This document shows positions 27,609-36,432 of a stretch of DNA of 64,000 nt, piece by piece. Under the pieces are notes generated by a model that worked only from the letters and a program-made list of their open reading frames with translations, did not search any database and was not told the DNA's origin. The stretch is from Bermanella sp049115935 (GTDB taxonomy: Bacteria > Pseudomonadota > Gammaproteobacteria > Pseudomonadales > Oceanobacteraceae): the NCBI GenBank assembly GCA_049115935.1, contig JAGDZK010000041.1, positions 1 to 64,000 of the forward strand. The letters are read 5' to 3'. The stretch's first letter is position 1, and every line of letters begins with the position of its first letter. The translations under genes and the position numbers were made by a program.

Positions 27609-28466
27609 ATGAAGATTCCAAAACGTTTACAACCTCTATATGAGGATGGTTTGATTGATGAAGTTGTCAGTCAGCTAATGAGTGGCAAAGAAGCCACGGT
27701 TTATGTGGTAGCCAGTGGTGATGATATTTTATGTGCCAAGGTCTACAAAGAAGCAGATAAGCGCAGCTTTAAGCAGGCGGTGCAGTATCAAGAAGGACGA
27801 AAATCAAAAAACAGTCGTCGCCAACGTGCGATGGAAAAAGGCAGTAAATACGGACGTAAACAGCAAGAAGATGCTTGGCACAACGCCGAAGTAGACGCTT
27901 TATATAAATTAGATGCCGCAGATGTTCGTGTGCCGACACCGTTTGGTTGTTTTGATGGTGTGCTTTTGATGGAGCTTGTGACAGACGACGAAGGCAATGT
28001 CGCACCTCGTTTAAATGATGTGGCATTCGATGAAGCCCAAGCCATTGAAGACCATAACATGATGATGGAATACGTTAAGCGCATGTTATGCGCCGGTATT
28101 GTTCATGGTGACTTGTCAGAGTTTAATGTCTTGGTAGATGATTACGGCCCAGTGATTATTGATTTACCACAAGCGGTTGATGCCGCGGCGAACATGCATG
28201 CTAAAACCATGCTTGAGCGTGATGTAAATAACATGCGTGACTATTATGGCCAGTATGCTCCACAATTATTAAACACCAAGTATGCCAAAGAAATGTGGGC
28301 ACTTTACGAAGACGGTGAGTTAAAACCTGATACACCACTGACAGGTTTGTACGAAGAAGATGAATCCAGTGCTGATGTAGACTCTGTACTTGAGGAAATT
28401 AAAGCCGCTTTATTAGAAGAGCAAGAAAAACAAGCACGATTAAAAGAAGACGAAGAAGAGCTGTAA
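27609..28466 (+). CDS. RIO-type serine protein kinase (285 aa)
   Basis: RIO1-like fold. The nucleotide-binding region MSGKEATVYVVASGDDILCAKVYKE carries the ATP-binding Lys. The catalytic loop is HGDLSEFNVLV and the metal site is IDLPQAVD in place of DFG, as in RIO kinases. The C-terminus is acidic and coiled (LEEIKAALLEEQEKQARLKEDEEEL). The bacterial role is poorly known; archaeal/eukaryotic relatives act in ribosome maturation. Monocistronic, with a bidirectional terminator. Confidence 0.92.
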   Translation: MKIPKRLQPLYEDGLIDEVVSQLMSGKEATVYVVASGDDILCAKVYKEADKRSFKQAVQYQEGRKSKNSRRQRAMEKGSKYGRKQQEDAWHNAEVDALYKLDAADVRVPTPFGCFDGVLLMELVTDDEGNVAPRLNDVAFDEAQAIEDHNMMMEYVKRMLCAGIVHGDLSEFNVLVDDYGPVIIDLPQAVDAAANMHAKTMLERDVNNMRDYYGQYAPQLLNTKYAKEMWALYEDGELKPDTPLTGLYEEDESSADVDSVLEEIKAALLEEQEKQARLKEDEEEL

Positions 28467-28481
28467 CCGTTTGCAGATCTT

Positions 28482-28517
28482 AAAAAAACCATGGTCAATA
28501 TTGCCCATGGTTTTTTT
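28482..28517. terminator. Bidirectional terminator between convergent RIO kinase and GNAT genes
   Basis: AAAAAAACCATGG (28482-28494) and CCATGGTTTTTTT (28505-28517) are perfect inverted copies around a 10-nt loop, giving a U-run on either strand. Confidence 0.85.
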
Positions 28518-28532
28518 ATGTTTGGATAAACG

Positions 28533-28946
28533 TTATTTTATACTTTCACTTCGCTGTAATACCCAGCAACGCTCATTACGAGTAAAACCAATATGCTCGT
28601 AATATGAATTGGCAGCAGGGGCTGAAATTAAAATCAATTTACAGTGTTTGTTTAATTCATGTTGAACGCGAACTTGCAGTTGCTTGCCAATACCTTGGTT
28701 TTGATAAGACTCATCTACAGCCAGGTCTGACAAATAGCAGGCGTAATGAAAATCCGTCATACAGCGTGCAATACCAACAAGTTTGTTATTATCCCATGCG
28801 CTAATGGTAAGATTTGCATGATCAAGCATACCTTGAAGGCAGGTTTTATCATGAATGGGGCGTCGCTGCCCAAGTGTGGAGTGCTCAAGTAAATCGGTGA
28901 ACTGCTCAAGTGAGATCACCTGATTCTTTTTGTATTGTATGCTCAT
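28533..28946 (-). CDS. GNAT family N-acetyltransferase (137 aa)
   Basis: Acetyl-CoA binding core LSDLAVDESYQNQGIGKQLQVRVQHEL (motif A, Q-x-x-G-I-G) and a C-terminal AAANSYYEHIGFTRNERCW. AAGGAC sits 6 nt before the ATG. It follows the DUF1275 gene by 14 bp on the same strand. Substrate unknown. Confidence 0.88.
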   Translation of the reverse strand: MSIQYKKNQVISLEQFTDLLEHSTLGQRRPIHDKTCLQGMLDHANLTISAWDNNKLVGIARCMTDFHYACYLSDLAVDESYQNQGIGKQLQVRVQHELNKHCKLILISAPAANSYYEHIGFTRNERCWVLQRSESIK

Positions 28947-28960
28947 TTAAAAGTCCTTAT

Positions 28961-29620
28961 TTAACGGCGAGCGCGTAAAAAATAAATGCGATAGGCAAGT
29001 GCCAGTGTCATGCAAATGACAATCGGGATGATCAATGTATAAAATTGATAGTGAGTATAGATGAATGCTCCCATGAAACCGCCACTAATGAACCCTGTAA
29101 TGATCACCATAAATAAAATAAATTTACGTTGATCAAACGGCTCCTTTCTTAATGCAGCCCCTAACATGATGCCAAGGTCAGTAAAAATGCCGGTCATGTG
29201 AGTGGTTCGTATAACCGCACCACTGTACTGGGTTACCAGTGCGTTTTGTAAGCCGCAGGCTGCAGATGCAAAGTAATGACCAAATGAAGATCCTTGTTGT
29301 AGAAAAAACAGCGCACCGAGTAATATTATGGCTTCTATCACTAATAGCGAATCATAGTGGCGGCCAAGTTTTAACGAAGGGCTACTGAGAAAAAAACCAC
29401 TGATCATGGAGCCAATAACAAAACTGATTAATACCGCGATCAGGTGCCAACTTTGTGTTGAGAAAGACAAAAGGCTATTGCCAAGTAAGGTGGCTGTACC
29501 AGATAAATGGGAAACTGCTTGGTGCTGGAAGCCTAATAGCCCAACTACATTGATACAACCTGCCAGTAGGGCAAGGGTAAAAGCACCATATTCAACCCAT
29601 TTTGGCAGTTTCGAAATCAT
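28961..29620 (-). CDS. DUF1275 (YoaK-like) membrane protein (219 aa)
   Basis: Six hydrophobic segments. The N-terminal WVEYGAFTLALLAGCINVVGLLGFQHQAVSHLSGTATLLG is typical of the family, and RTTHMTGIFTDLGIMLG recurs before the last helices. Function unknown (YoaK family; transport suspected). First gene of a two-gene minus-strand unit with a GNAT gene. Confidence 0.87.
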   Translation of the reverse strand: MISKLPKWVEYGAFTLALLAGCINVVGLLGFQHQAVSHLSGTATLLGNSLLSFSTQSWHLIAVLISFVIGSMISGFFLSSPSLKLGRHYDSLLVIEAIILLGALFFLQQGSSFGHYFASAACGLQNALVTQYSGAVIRTTHMTGIFTDLGIMLGAALRKEPFDQRKFILFMVIITGFISGGFMGAFIYTHYQFYTLIIPIVICMTLALAYRIYFLRARR

Positions 29621-29761
29621 ATTTACTTCACTCTTTATACTGATGCCGCGTTATCATACAAAAATTATGAGGCCATTGGTGTAAAATGCACGAATAACAC
29701 TTATTTTATTGTGTCTTTATTTAAGTGGTTTGCTGCGGTGTTTCTTTTTGGGGAGTTTTAA

Positions 29762-30361
29762 ATGCTGGGATATTTTGCTGGCTTGTCATTAGGGTTTAGT
29801 TTGATATTGGCCATTGGGGCACAAAATGCGTTTGTGCTTAAGCAGGGTCTAAAACAGCAGCACGTCTTTTTAGTGTTTGTTATTTGTGCTGTTTCGGATG
29901 CATTGCTAATTGCATTGGGGGTAGCAGGTTTTGCGGGCATCGTAAAACAAGTGCCTTGGCTTGAACCGGTAGCTCGTTATGGTGGCGTTTTGTTTTTAAG
30001 TATCTATGGTGCAAAAAGCCTATGGCAGGCATTTCAAAAAACAGAAAGTTTAGTCGCTAGTAACAATGAAGTGTCATCTGCTTTTAAAGTGGCAGTGACC
30101 TGTTTAGGCTTTACTTGGTTAAACCCTCATGTGTATTTAGATACCGTCTTTTTATTAGGGGCTATATCAACCCAATACCCATTACAGCAATTTGAATTTG
30201 CATTGGGTGGTATTACCGCTTCGTTTTTATTTTTTGGTGCGTTAGCTTATGGGGCAAGATTACTTGCCCCTATATTTGAAAAGCCAATGGCTTGGCGCGT
30301 TTTTGATATTTTGATTGCCATTGTCATGTGGTTAATTGCCGTTAAATTGTTACTCGTTTAA
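29762..30361 (+). CDS. LysE/ArgO family amino-acid exporter (199 aa)
   Basis: Six TM segments. The signature GAQNAFVLKQGLKQQHVF is in the first third, then SDALLIALGVAGFAGIV and WLNPHVYLDTVFLLGAI, as in ArgO/LysE. Exports basic amino acids such as arginine or lysine across the inner membrane (substrate inferred from family). GGGGAG 6 nt before the ATG. No LysG/ArgP-type regulator beside it. Confidence 0.9.
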   Translation: MLGYFAGLSLGFSLILAIGAQNAFVLKQGLKQQHVFLVFVICAVSDALLIALGVAGFAGIVKQVPWLEPVARYGGVLFLSIYGAKSLWQAFQKTESLVASNNEVSSAFKVAVTCLGFTWLNPHVYLDTVFLLGAISTQYPLQQFEFALGGITASFLFFGALAYGARLLAPIFEKPMAWRVFDILIAIVMWLIAVKLLLV

Positions 30362-30410
30362 TGGCAGTTTAGCTTATGCTTTATGTGTAGATTTGTTTAA
30401 GGTATAGGTT

Positions 30411-30887
30411 TTATTCGTTATTACCTGTACTTTGATTGTCTACATGAGGTGGGGCTAGTTTCAAAAATACACCCAGAGCCATAAGTAATAGAGCGGCACT
30501 GACCAGTATGGCCACTGGATAATAAAGGTTACCCGCTAGATCAAGCTGGCTGTATTTAATGACCATGATTAGCCCTTCCAAAGAGAGTGCAACGCAAACG
30601 GTACCTATGAATCGCGGCAACGTTCTTCGCAACATAATGATCACATCGTGATCAGCTTCTTGGCCATATTCTTGCCCAATAACCATAGCAAGTTCAAATA
30701 CAGCGATTGATATGACGCTGCCATTGATGATTTTAATTATGACTTGGGTGATCTCTTCACCGTTGATGATCTGCTGGAATGCCACTGCGATTGTGGATAT
30801 TAAAATACTGGCAGCAAGGATATAAAATACAAACGTAAATGCTTTGGCAAAATAACGTTGGAAATTAATGGACTGTATGGACTTCAT
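30411..30887 (-). CDS. Four-TM membrane protein of unknown function (158 aa)
   Basis: Hydrophobic segments near residues 14-36, 50-70, 90-110 and 122-145, with a polar Asn-rich C-terminus. Not recognised as a named family. Convergent with the exporter gene upstream on the plus strand. No clear Shine-Dalgarno before the ATG. Confidence 0.7.
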   Translation of the reverse strand: MKSIQSINFQRYFAKAFTFVFYILAASILISTIAVAFQQIINGEEITQVIIKIINGSVISIAVFELAMVIGQEYGQEADHDVIIMLRRTLPRFIGTVCVALSLEGLIMVIKYSQLDLAGNLYYPVAILVSAALLLMALGVFLKLAPPHVDNQSTGNNE

Positions 30888-31031
30888 GTAGATGCCTGTA
30901 TGGTATTAAAATTTTAGACGTAGTTCGTTAAGCATAGTCAGGTTTGACAGGTGTTGTTGCAAAAGTTCGTGATAATAGAAAGTTATGAGACAAGCTTGGC
31001 AAAAGCAAGCTTGCCTGATTAACATGTGGCG

Positions 31032-31778
31032 CTATTTTTTAGGCGAGCTAGTTTGCCAGATAGACTCATTAACCGATGGTTTATCATCTGACTTCTTTTT
31101 GTCTTTATTCAGTGAAATGGTAGGGCGATTAGCCTTTGCAGGCTTGGTATCATCTTTTTCTTTAAATTTCGGGTTTTTATAAATCACTTTTTCACTTTCT
31201 TTTTTCGGCTTTAAAAAAGGCTTGGTGTTCGGTTTACCCTTATTCTTTTTGTAAGCTTCTTTCTTATTTTCAAACTTACCTTTCGCCGCTTGGAATTCAG
31301 ATTGCTTCTGCGCAGTGGAGTCATTGGTGTGTTTCTTTTGTAGGCCTTGCAAGAAGTTACGTAAGATCTGATCTTGGCATTCGCGATAATGTTTGTGATC
31401 TGGCTTGCGGAAAAACGCAGTCAACTCAGCCTTACCCATTAGAAATTCAGCGCTTTCAAGTAAATCAAGGATGTCTTGGTCGATGAGGTTTAATGCGATT
31501 TTTAGTTTTCTAAAGATGATGTTGTTGTTCAAGGCAAACTCAGCAGCTGGGCTTGGGCCGTCTTTTTTGCCACGTTTTTCAATGATAAAGCCATTTAAGA
31601 ACTGCGCCATTTCATGGTCTGAGCAGCGAACATAAGCAGGATCATCGTCTTTTTTTAGCCAGGTATTCACAAGGGCAGGGGTGACTTCAAGGCCACCCAA
31701 AGCGCAGATGGCGACCATTTTTTGATCATTGTAGTTAAAGGTGTAGCGTAGGCGGCGAAGAACGTAGTTGTTGGTCAC
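31032..31778 (-). CDS. DUF1456 (YehS-like) protein with a long basic tail (248 aa)
   Basis: Two DUF1456 repeats: NNYVLRRLRYTFNYNDQKMVAICALGG with WLKKDDDPAYVRCSDHEM and FLNGFIIEKRGKKDG, then NNNIIFRKLKIALNLIDQDILDLL. YehS ends there at about 156 aa; here ~100 more residues follow, very rich in Lys/Asn/Pro (KGKPNTKPFLKPKKE). The GTG at 31778 starts the domain exactly. An in-frame ATG at 31877 would add a hydrophobic stretch unlike the family. Function unknown; the tail suggests nucleic-acid or ribosome binding (inference). Confidence 0.8.
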   Translation of the reverse strand: MTNNYVLRRLRYTFNYNDQKMVAICALGGLEVTPALVNTWLKKDDDPAYVRCSDHEMAQFLNGFIIEKRGKKDGPSPAAEFALNNNIIFRKLKIALNLIDQDILDLLESAEFLMGKAELTAFFRKPDHKHYRECQDQILRNFLQGLQKKHTNDSTAQKQSEFQAAKGKFENKKEAYKKNKGKPNTKPFLKPKKESEKVIYKNPKFKEKDDTKPAKANRPTISLNKDKKKSDDKPSVNESIWQTSSPKK

Positions 31779-31915
31779 TAAAGGCTCGAATGCAAAGAAA
31801 AGTACAAAGCCTAATTCTAGCGGGTTTTGGCGCAAATTTATTGGGAAATTTACCCATGTTAGAAATTGATCTAACAAATCCCTGAAATTAGGCCTGTATT
31901 TCTTTTATTAGGTGC

Positions 31916-32950
31916 TTATTGCAGCTTTTTTAGAAACTCTAATCTAGCCGTGTCTTGAGGGTCTGACCATGGTGTGGTGTCGTATTGATCAAGTGGAAAA
32001 CCATTAATTTTGGTTTCGCCTATGCGGCTATCGCCATAACTGGTGCGAATACCTGGGCGATTTGGCAATTTAGTGAGCACCCAAGTATCCAGTATGTAGG
32101 GTCCTGGATTATTGGTTGCACGTAGTACTTCACTGTGAACTTTGAGTATCCACGTGGTTTTACCTTTTGCTAAGTTCTGTTTGGCATTTAAGTGAGCAAT
32201 AGGGCTTTTTGATTGATTAAATAAGTTCGCTGACAGGCGGTATCGCCCAGCTTCATTAATCGACATATCAACGGGGATGGATAAGTTCACCCCTTCAACA
32301 TAGGGTTCACCAACCGATAAAATGGTGCCATTGTCAGGTGAATATTTAATCGGGGATAGAATGGCAAGGCGGCCATGCTCTGCAAAATTGAAGCTGGCTT
32401 TAATATGCAGATCAACTGGCCAGTCATTATCTTTTGAATCCAGTGTGGCTTCAAATAGGTCTTTTTTGTGATCAACTTTAAAGCGACTTAAGGTTTTATT
32501 ATTTTCAACTAATTCAATATTTACTTGAGTCGGCTTAATGGGGCCGGTAGAGGATAACGTGGCACTTATTATATCACCATGTTTATACGTGAATTTAGAG
32601 GGCGATAGCTGTGCGCTGGAATCAACGCCTTCGCCTAGGTTTAACGATACAGGCAAGACAGTTAACGGTTTGAGTAAATCCACTTGCTGCTCATCGATAG
32701 GGATAGAGTAATTGGGGAACTGCATGTTTTGTTCATAGTGGCTAGCTAATACCGCCATTTGCTCGCCTAATTCTTTTTCAAGAACTTTAGAGTTTATTGG
32801 TTTTGAGGTCACTTGAGTTGGTGCTTGTATAACTGTGTTTGAGTTTGAAATAGGGGCTGAAACAAGACTATTTGACTCAATAATGCTTACGTCACTTAGT
32901 GTAACCCCTAAAATGACAGCGGCTGCGATGCCTATAAACCAAATGCGCAT
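31916..32950 (-). CDS. Exported protein of unknown function downstream of the lipase (344 aa)
   Basis: The N-terminus MRIWFIGIAAAVILGVTLSDV is a signal peptide or membrane anchor. The rest is probably extracytoplasmic beta-sandwich material (KFTYKHGDIISATLSSTGPIKPTQVNIELVEN and WILKVHSEVLRATNNPGPYILDTWVLTK look Ig-like). It follows a secreted lipase gene, separated by a terminator. It lacks the motifs I know from classical Lif lipase foldases, so a chaperone role is only a guess from position. Confidence 0.7.
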   Translation of the reverse strand: MRIWFIGIAAAVILGVTLSDVSIIESNSLVSAPISNSNTVIQAPTQVTSKPINSKVLEKELGEQMAVLASHYEQNMQFPNYSIPIDEQQVDLLKPLTVLPVSLNLGEGVDSSAQLSPSKFTYKHGDIISATLSSTGPIKPTQVNIELVENNKTLSRFKVDHKKDLFEATLDSKDNDWPVDLHIKASFNFAEHGRLAILSPIKYSPDNGTILSVGEPYVEGVNLSIPVDMSINEAGRYRLSANLFNQSKSPIAHLNAKQNLAKGKTTWILKVHSEVLRATNNPGPYILDTWVLTKLPNRPGIRTSYGDSRIGETKINGFPLDQYDTTPWSDPQDTARLEFLKKLQ

Positions 32951-32982
32951 AGCTTACCTATTTAAAAATAATTTAATCAAAC

Positions 32983-33024
32983 AAAGAAAAAGGCTAATGA
33001 AGCAAATCCATTAGCCTTTTGTTT
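32983..33024 (-). terminator. Rho-independent terminator after the lipase gene
   Basis: AAAAGGCTAATG (32988-32999) and CATTAGCCTTTT (33009-33020) are exact inverted copies. On the minus strand the U-run follows the stop at 33041. Confidence 0.8.
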
Positions 33025-33040
33025 TAGTATAGCGAGGATC

Positions 33041-34090
33041 TTAGTTGTTAAGAGTATCGTATACTTTTTCGCTCATGGTTGAGCCTTTGCTATTGGTTAC
33101 GTAAAGGTAATCTGCAAACCAGCCGTCATAGTATTTTGTCGAGAAGTCGACGTTAATACCGCCAGCATTAAAGTTGTTATCAACATACGTTAGTTGAACA
33201 CCCGTTTGATCACCAATCGTGCCGTTGTGGTGAGTTTTATCACCCATTAACACAGCAAAGTGATTGGTGAAAAGCGCGCTTGGTGCATTGGCATTGCCAT
33301 TTTTAATCTTGCCGTTGAATTCAACATTTTTAGAGCAGCTATCATACGCTTTAGGATCAACCGCACCACAGCTTGAGTGAGTGGGTACCACGCCATCATC
33401 GGTACCAGTAATAAATCCACCGGTAATGCCAAAGTAAGCATTGCCTGCACCAGCAAAACGCAAGCGCGGTACTGAGCTTGGAGAAGTGGCTAGGTTACGG
33501 GCAGTGGCTGGCTGAAGATCGTAAAGTACGCCTAGGTCTTGATCGCTTTCTAGTTTGCCACCCATGAACCATTCAACAGCGGATACAGCTAATGACGATG
33601 CAGTATTATTGCTGGTCACAATTGAAACCACGGTATCTGCTATCTCAGTACCACCGCCGGCACCGGCGAAGTCTAGAGATGTCAGAATATTTAAAGGGGT
33701 GTAGCCGTTTGCAGCTAACCAGTCTGCCTGGTTTTCAAGAAAGTAGCGTGCCACTAGGTCACCGGTCGAGTGTGTCACTAGAACGCAACCATCAGTACAC
33801 AAACCGGATAATGATAAGTTTACGGCATCGTTGTATAGACGCTCAGCGGTAGCGCCTTCAATGCGCTCTGATGAATCCCAATCTAAGCGGGCTTCTGCAC
33901 GGGTGTTCCAGTAGTCTGACCAGTAGTCTTGGCCATTTTGTACGATTTCATTACTTGAAGCGGGTTGGTTAAGAACATTGTCTGGCTGAAAGCCATGGAC
34001 CAATATCACATTGTGGCCCGCTAATTGAGCCTGGCTGCTAGCAGCAAGGCCAGTTAGAACCAAAGACGATAGTAGATTTTTAAGTTTCAT
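33041..34090 (-). CDS. Secreted triacylglycerol lipase-like alpha/beta hydrolase (349 aa)
   Basis: Signal peptide MKLKNLLSSLVLTGLAASSQA, then NVILVHGFQPDN (oxyanion strand). The nucleophile elbow VTHSTGDLVARYFLENQ has Ser in a THSTG context, where the usual first Gly of GxSxG is Thr. Paired Cys (GLCTDGC; SSCGAVDPKAYDSC) suggest disulfides and secretion. Hydrolyses acyl esters, probably outside the cell or in the periplasm. Followed by an exported protein that may be a partner. Confidence 0.8.
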   Translation of the reverse strand: MKLKNLLSSLVLTGLAASSQAQLAGHNVILVHGFQPDNVLNQPASSNEIVQNGQDYWSDYWNTRAEARLDWDSSERIEGATAERLYNDAVNLSLSGLCTDGCVLVTHSTGDLVARYFLENQADWLAANGYTPLNILTSLDFAGAGGGTEIADTVVSIVTSNNTASSLAVSAVEWFMGGKLESDQDLGVLYDLQPATARNLATSPSSVPRLRFAGAGNAYFGITGGFITGTDDGVVPTHSSCGAVDPKAYDSCSKNVEFNGKIKNGNANAPSALFTNHFAVLMGDKTHHNGTIGDQTGVQLTYVDNNFNAGGINVDFSTKYYDGWFADYLYVTNSKGSTMSEKVYDTLNN

Positions 34091-34380
34091 ATGGGTGCCT
34101 ATCTGTTTTTTTTGTTGTTTAAGTCAGGGCATCCTTGTTACCGAACTTAACTGAGATGCAAACTATCATATGGGCTAACTCTGAAGTGGGTTATTTGCTC
34201 TATTTTGGCCAAATCTAACCTTTATACTACTTTGGTATGGTAAAAAAACGCCCATTCACGATACATTTTCGGCCAAATAGGTACATCTGTTTTGATTTTG
34301 TGGTGTTCAGACTATGCTTTGGCGCATTTAGAGAGTCTTACTGTGTGCTATGATTGGTAAAAATTTGAACGTGGTAAAGT

Positions 34381-34632
34381 ATGTCGACACAAGTAAATAA
34401 CCCCCTACACGGCGTGACTTTGAAAAATTTGGTGACTGATTTAGTGGAACACCTAGGTTTTGAAGAAATGGGACGTGAAGTGAATATACGTTGCTTTACT
34501 CATGACCCTAGCATTAATTCGAGTCTGAGGTTTTTACGTAAAACCCTTTGGGCGCGTGAGAAGGTGGAGGCACTGTATTTAGAGCATCAGCGTGCCATTG
34601 AGCAAAAGAAACAGATATATAAGCAGCCTTGA
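34381..34632 (+). CDS. VF530 family DNA-binding protein (DUF2132, 83 aa)
   Basis: NPLHGVTLKNLVTDLVEHLGFEEMG followed by INIRCF-like NIRCFTHDPSINSSLRFLRKT and WAREKVEALYLEH is the full VF530 pattern. Members are small helical proteins annotated as DNA-binding from a structure. Role in the cell unknown. Convergent with a DUF2986 gene whose stop is 1 bp away. Confidence 0.88.
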   Translation: MSTQVNNPLHGVTLKNLVTDLVEHLGFEEMGREVNIRCFTHDPSINSSLRFLRKTLWAREKVEALYLEHQRAIEQKKQIYKQP

Positions 34633-34633
34633 G

Positions 34634-34804
34634 TTACTCAGGCTGCTCGGATTGAGTTTGGTTGTCAGCAAGACTGCCTTCTGCTTCTAACTTAGCGCGC
34701 TCAGCTTTTGATATGTATTTAGGCTTATTTTTAGGATTTGCTTTCAAATTCGATTTCTTCGCTTTTTGTGAAAGCTTAGTGAATATCTTCTTTTTTCGAT
34801 TCAT
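34634..34804 (-). CDS. DUF2986 family small basic protein (56 aa)
   Basis: Reading on the minus strand from ATG (34802-34804) gives a Lys-rich protein starting MNRKKKIFTKLSQKAKK and containing NPKNKPKYISKAERAKLEAE, the DUF2986 pattern. AAGAGAGG lies 5 nt upstream. It ends at TAA 34634-34636, head-on with the VF530 stop. Function unknown; the composition suggests nucleic-acid or ribosome association. Confidence 0.8.
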   Translation of the reverse strand: MNRKKKIFTKLSQKAKKSNLKANPKNKPKYISKAERAKLEAEGSLADNQTQSEQPE

Positions 34805-34847
34805 GATGGCCTCTCTTTAAGCGCTGATTGTAGCGTTTTAATGGTAT

Positions 34848-36263
34848 TTATTCTATCTGTGCACCTGCTAGCTTGCCTAAAGTCTTAATGCCTTGAGTAA
34901 CAGTTGAATCAATTGGGATCGCGCAGTTTAAACGAATGTAATGATCAAATTCATTTGTATTAGAAAACATCGCGCCAGGGGCGATATTAATCCCGACCTT
35001 AAGCGCATCTTTTTGCAACGTCATAACGTCTGTGTGCTCGGGTAGTGCGATCCAAATAATGAACCCGCCTTTAGGCTGGCTAATACGTGTGCCAGCTGGA
35101 AAAAATTGCTTAACCAATTGAGAAATGGCCTCTACGTTTTGTTGGCAATTGATACGTGTTTTTCTTAGATGTCGATCATAGTGACCACTTTCTAAATAAC
35201 TGCTTAGCGCATATTGTGACAAACTTGATGGTGAAAAAGATGAGTAAGTTTGTGCGGTAATGATGTTCTCGTGCTGTTTTCCCGCGATACACCAGCCAAC
35301 ACGCAGGCCAGGAGATAAGGTCTTAGAAAAGCTCGAACAATGCATGACACGCCCATCTGTATCAAAGGTTTTAATGACGCTGTTTATGGATTCATTAAAA
35401 CCAAGCTCACCGTAAATATCATCTTCTAATATAGAGACGTCATGTTTTTTTGCTAAATTAAATAATTCTTTTTGTTTTTCAGAAGAAATAGCAGAGCCTG
35501 TTGGGTTACTAAATCGGGCACTGACAGCAATCAACTTGATAGGCCATTGTTTTAACGCCAAGGTCAGGGCATCTAAACTAATTCCATCTTGAGCATCAGT
35601 GGGTATTTCGATGACTTGTAAACCCATTAACCCCGCCAGTTGTAAAAAACCATAATAACAGGGGCTTTCGACTGCGATAATGTCCCCAGGCTTTGTGCAG
35701 CTTTTAAGACAAAGACTCAGGGCTTCTGAGCAACCTTGAGTAATGACAATATCGTTAGGGTGACACTTTACCCCAACGTTGCGCATACGCGTGGCAATTT
35801 GACGGCGTAAGGCTTCAAGGCCCGGAGAAAACAAATAGTTAAATACTTGCCTACTTTGAAAGCGAGCTGCTTTATTGATGTGGGTTTGTAACGCGTGATG
35901 GGGCATAAAGGATTCATGTGCGATTGCCGCGCCAAAATTAACTAGGGTATCTTCATGAACGGCATTGAGCATCATTGAAATGATGTCACTTTTTTTAAAC
36001 TCTTCAGGTTCGCTGCCTTTTGAAACCGGCGGTGTTTCTATAGGGTCATTCGCACCATCTTTTACGTAATACCCAGATTGAGGTCTAGCAGTGAGATAAC
36101 CCTGGTCTTCAAGCAGTGCGTAGGCTTGAGTAATGGTACTGATACTTACGGTTTTGATTTTGGCTAGGTTGCGTACGCTAGGTACTTTTTGCCCTGCAAG
36201 GTAGATCCCCTGGGTAATGTCTAAGGCAATGTCGTTGGCGACTTTTTTGTAAAGAGTGCTCAT
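34848..36263 (-). CDS. MocR-type PLP-dependent transcriptional regulator (471 aa)
   Basis: N-terminal GntR winged HTH (KVANDIALDITQGIYLAGQKVPSVRNLAKIKTVSISTITQAYALL) fused to a fold-type I aminotransferase domain. The PLP-binding Lys is in MHCSSFSKTLSPGLRVGW, with ITQGCSEALSLCL and SNPTG elements upstream. MocR proteins use PLP-amine chemistry as the effector switch. Its own upstream region carries AACTGT/ACAGTT words shared with the promoter of the EamA exporter at 39146, suggesting autoregulation and control of that exporter. ATG 36263 preferred over GTG 36272. Confidence 0.92.
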   Translation of the reverse strand: MSTLYKKVANDIALDITQGIYLAGQKVPSVRNLAKIKTVSISTITQAYALLEDQGYLTARPQSGYYVKDGANDPIETPPVSKGSEPEEFKKSDIISMMLNAVHEDTLVNFGAAIAHESFMPHHALQTHINKAARFQSRQVFNYLFSPGLEALRRQIATRMRNVGVKCHPNDIVITQGCSEALSLCLKSCTKPGDIIAVESPCYYGFLQLAGLMGLQVIEIPTDAQDGISLDALTLALKQWPIKLIAVSARFSNPTGSAISSEKQKELFNLAKKHDVSILEDDIYGELGFNESINSVIKTFDTDGRVMHCSSFSKTLSPGLRVGWCIAGKQHENIITAQTYSSFSPSSLSQYALSSYLESGHYDRHLRKTRINCQQNVEAISQLVKQFFPAGTRISQPKGGFIIWIALPEHTDVMTLQKDALKVGINIAPGAMFSNTNEFDHYIRLNCAIPIDSTVTQGIKTLGKLAGAQIE

Positions 36264-36305
36264 GGCGATCACTTTTTGAGTGGTATGGCACTATGATAGC
36301 GGTTT

Positions 36306-36355
36306 AACTGTATTGTAATGCATAACAGTTGATAAAGAAAAAAGCAGTACAGTTT
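36306..36355. promoter_or_regulatory. Candidate MocR operator upstream of the MocR gene
   Basis: Contains ACTGTATTG (36307-36315) and CATAACAGTT (36321-36330), which together form an inverted AACTGT/ACAGTT pair, plus TACAGTTT (36348-36355). Both longer words recur in the same order before the EamA exporter gene. Confidence 0.55.
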
Positions 36356-36432
36356 TTGACTGCATTCACTTTAGTCCGCTTGAGCAATGACAAGCCTCTT
36401 GGGTAAAACCCTTGAGGCTTTAGACAGGTTGG

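Noticed and set aside
36392..36420. AAGCCTC/GAGGCTT inverted repeat after the metal-dependent hydrolase gene
   Set aside because: Stem is present but neither side has a U-run; not enough to call a terminator.
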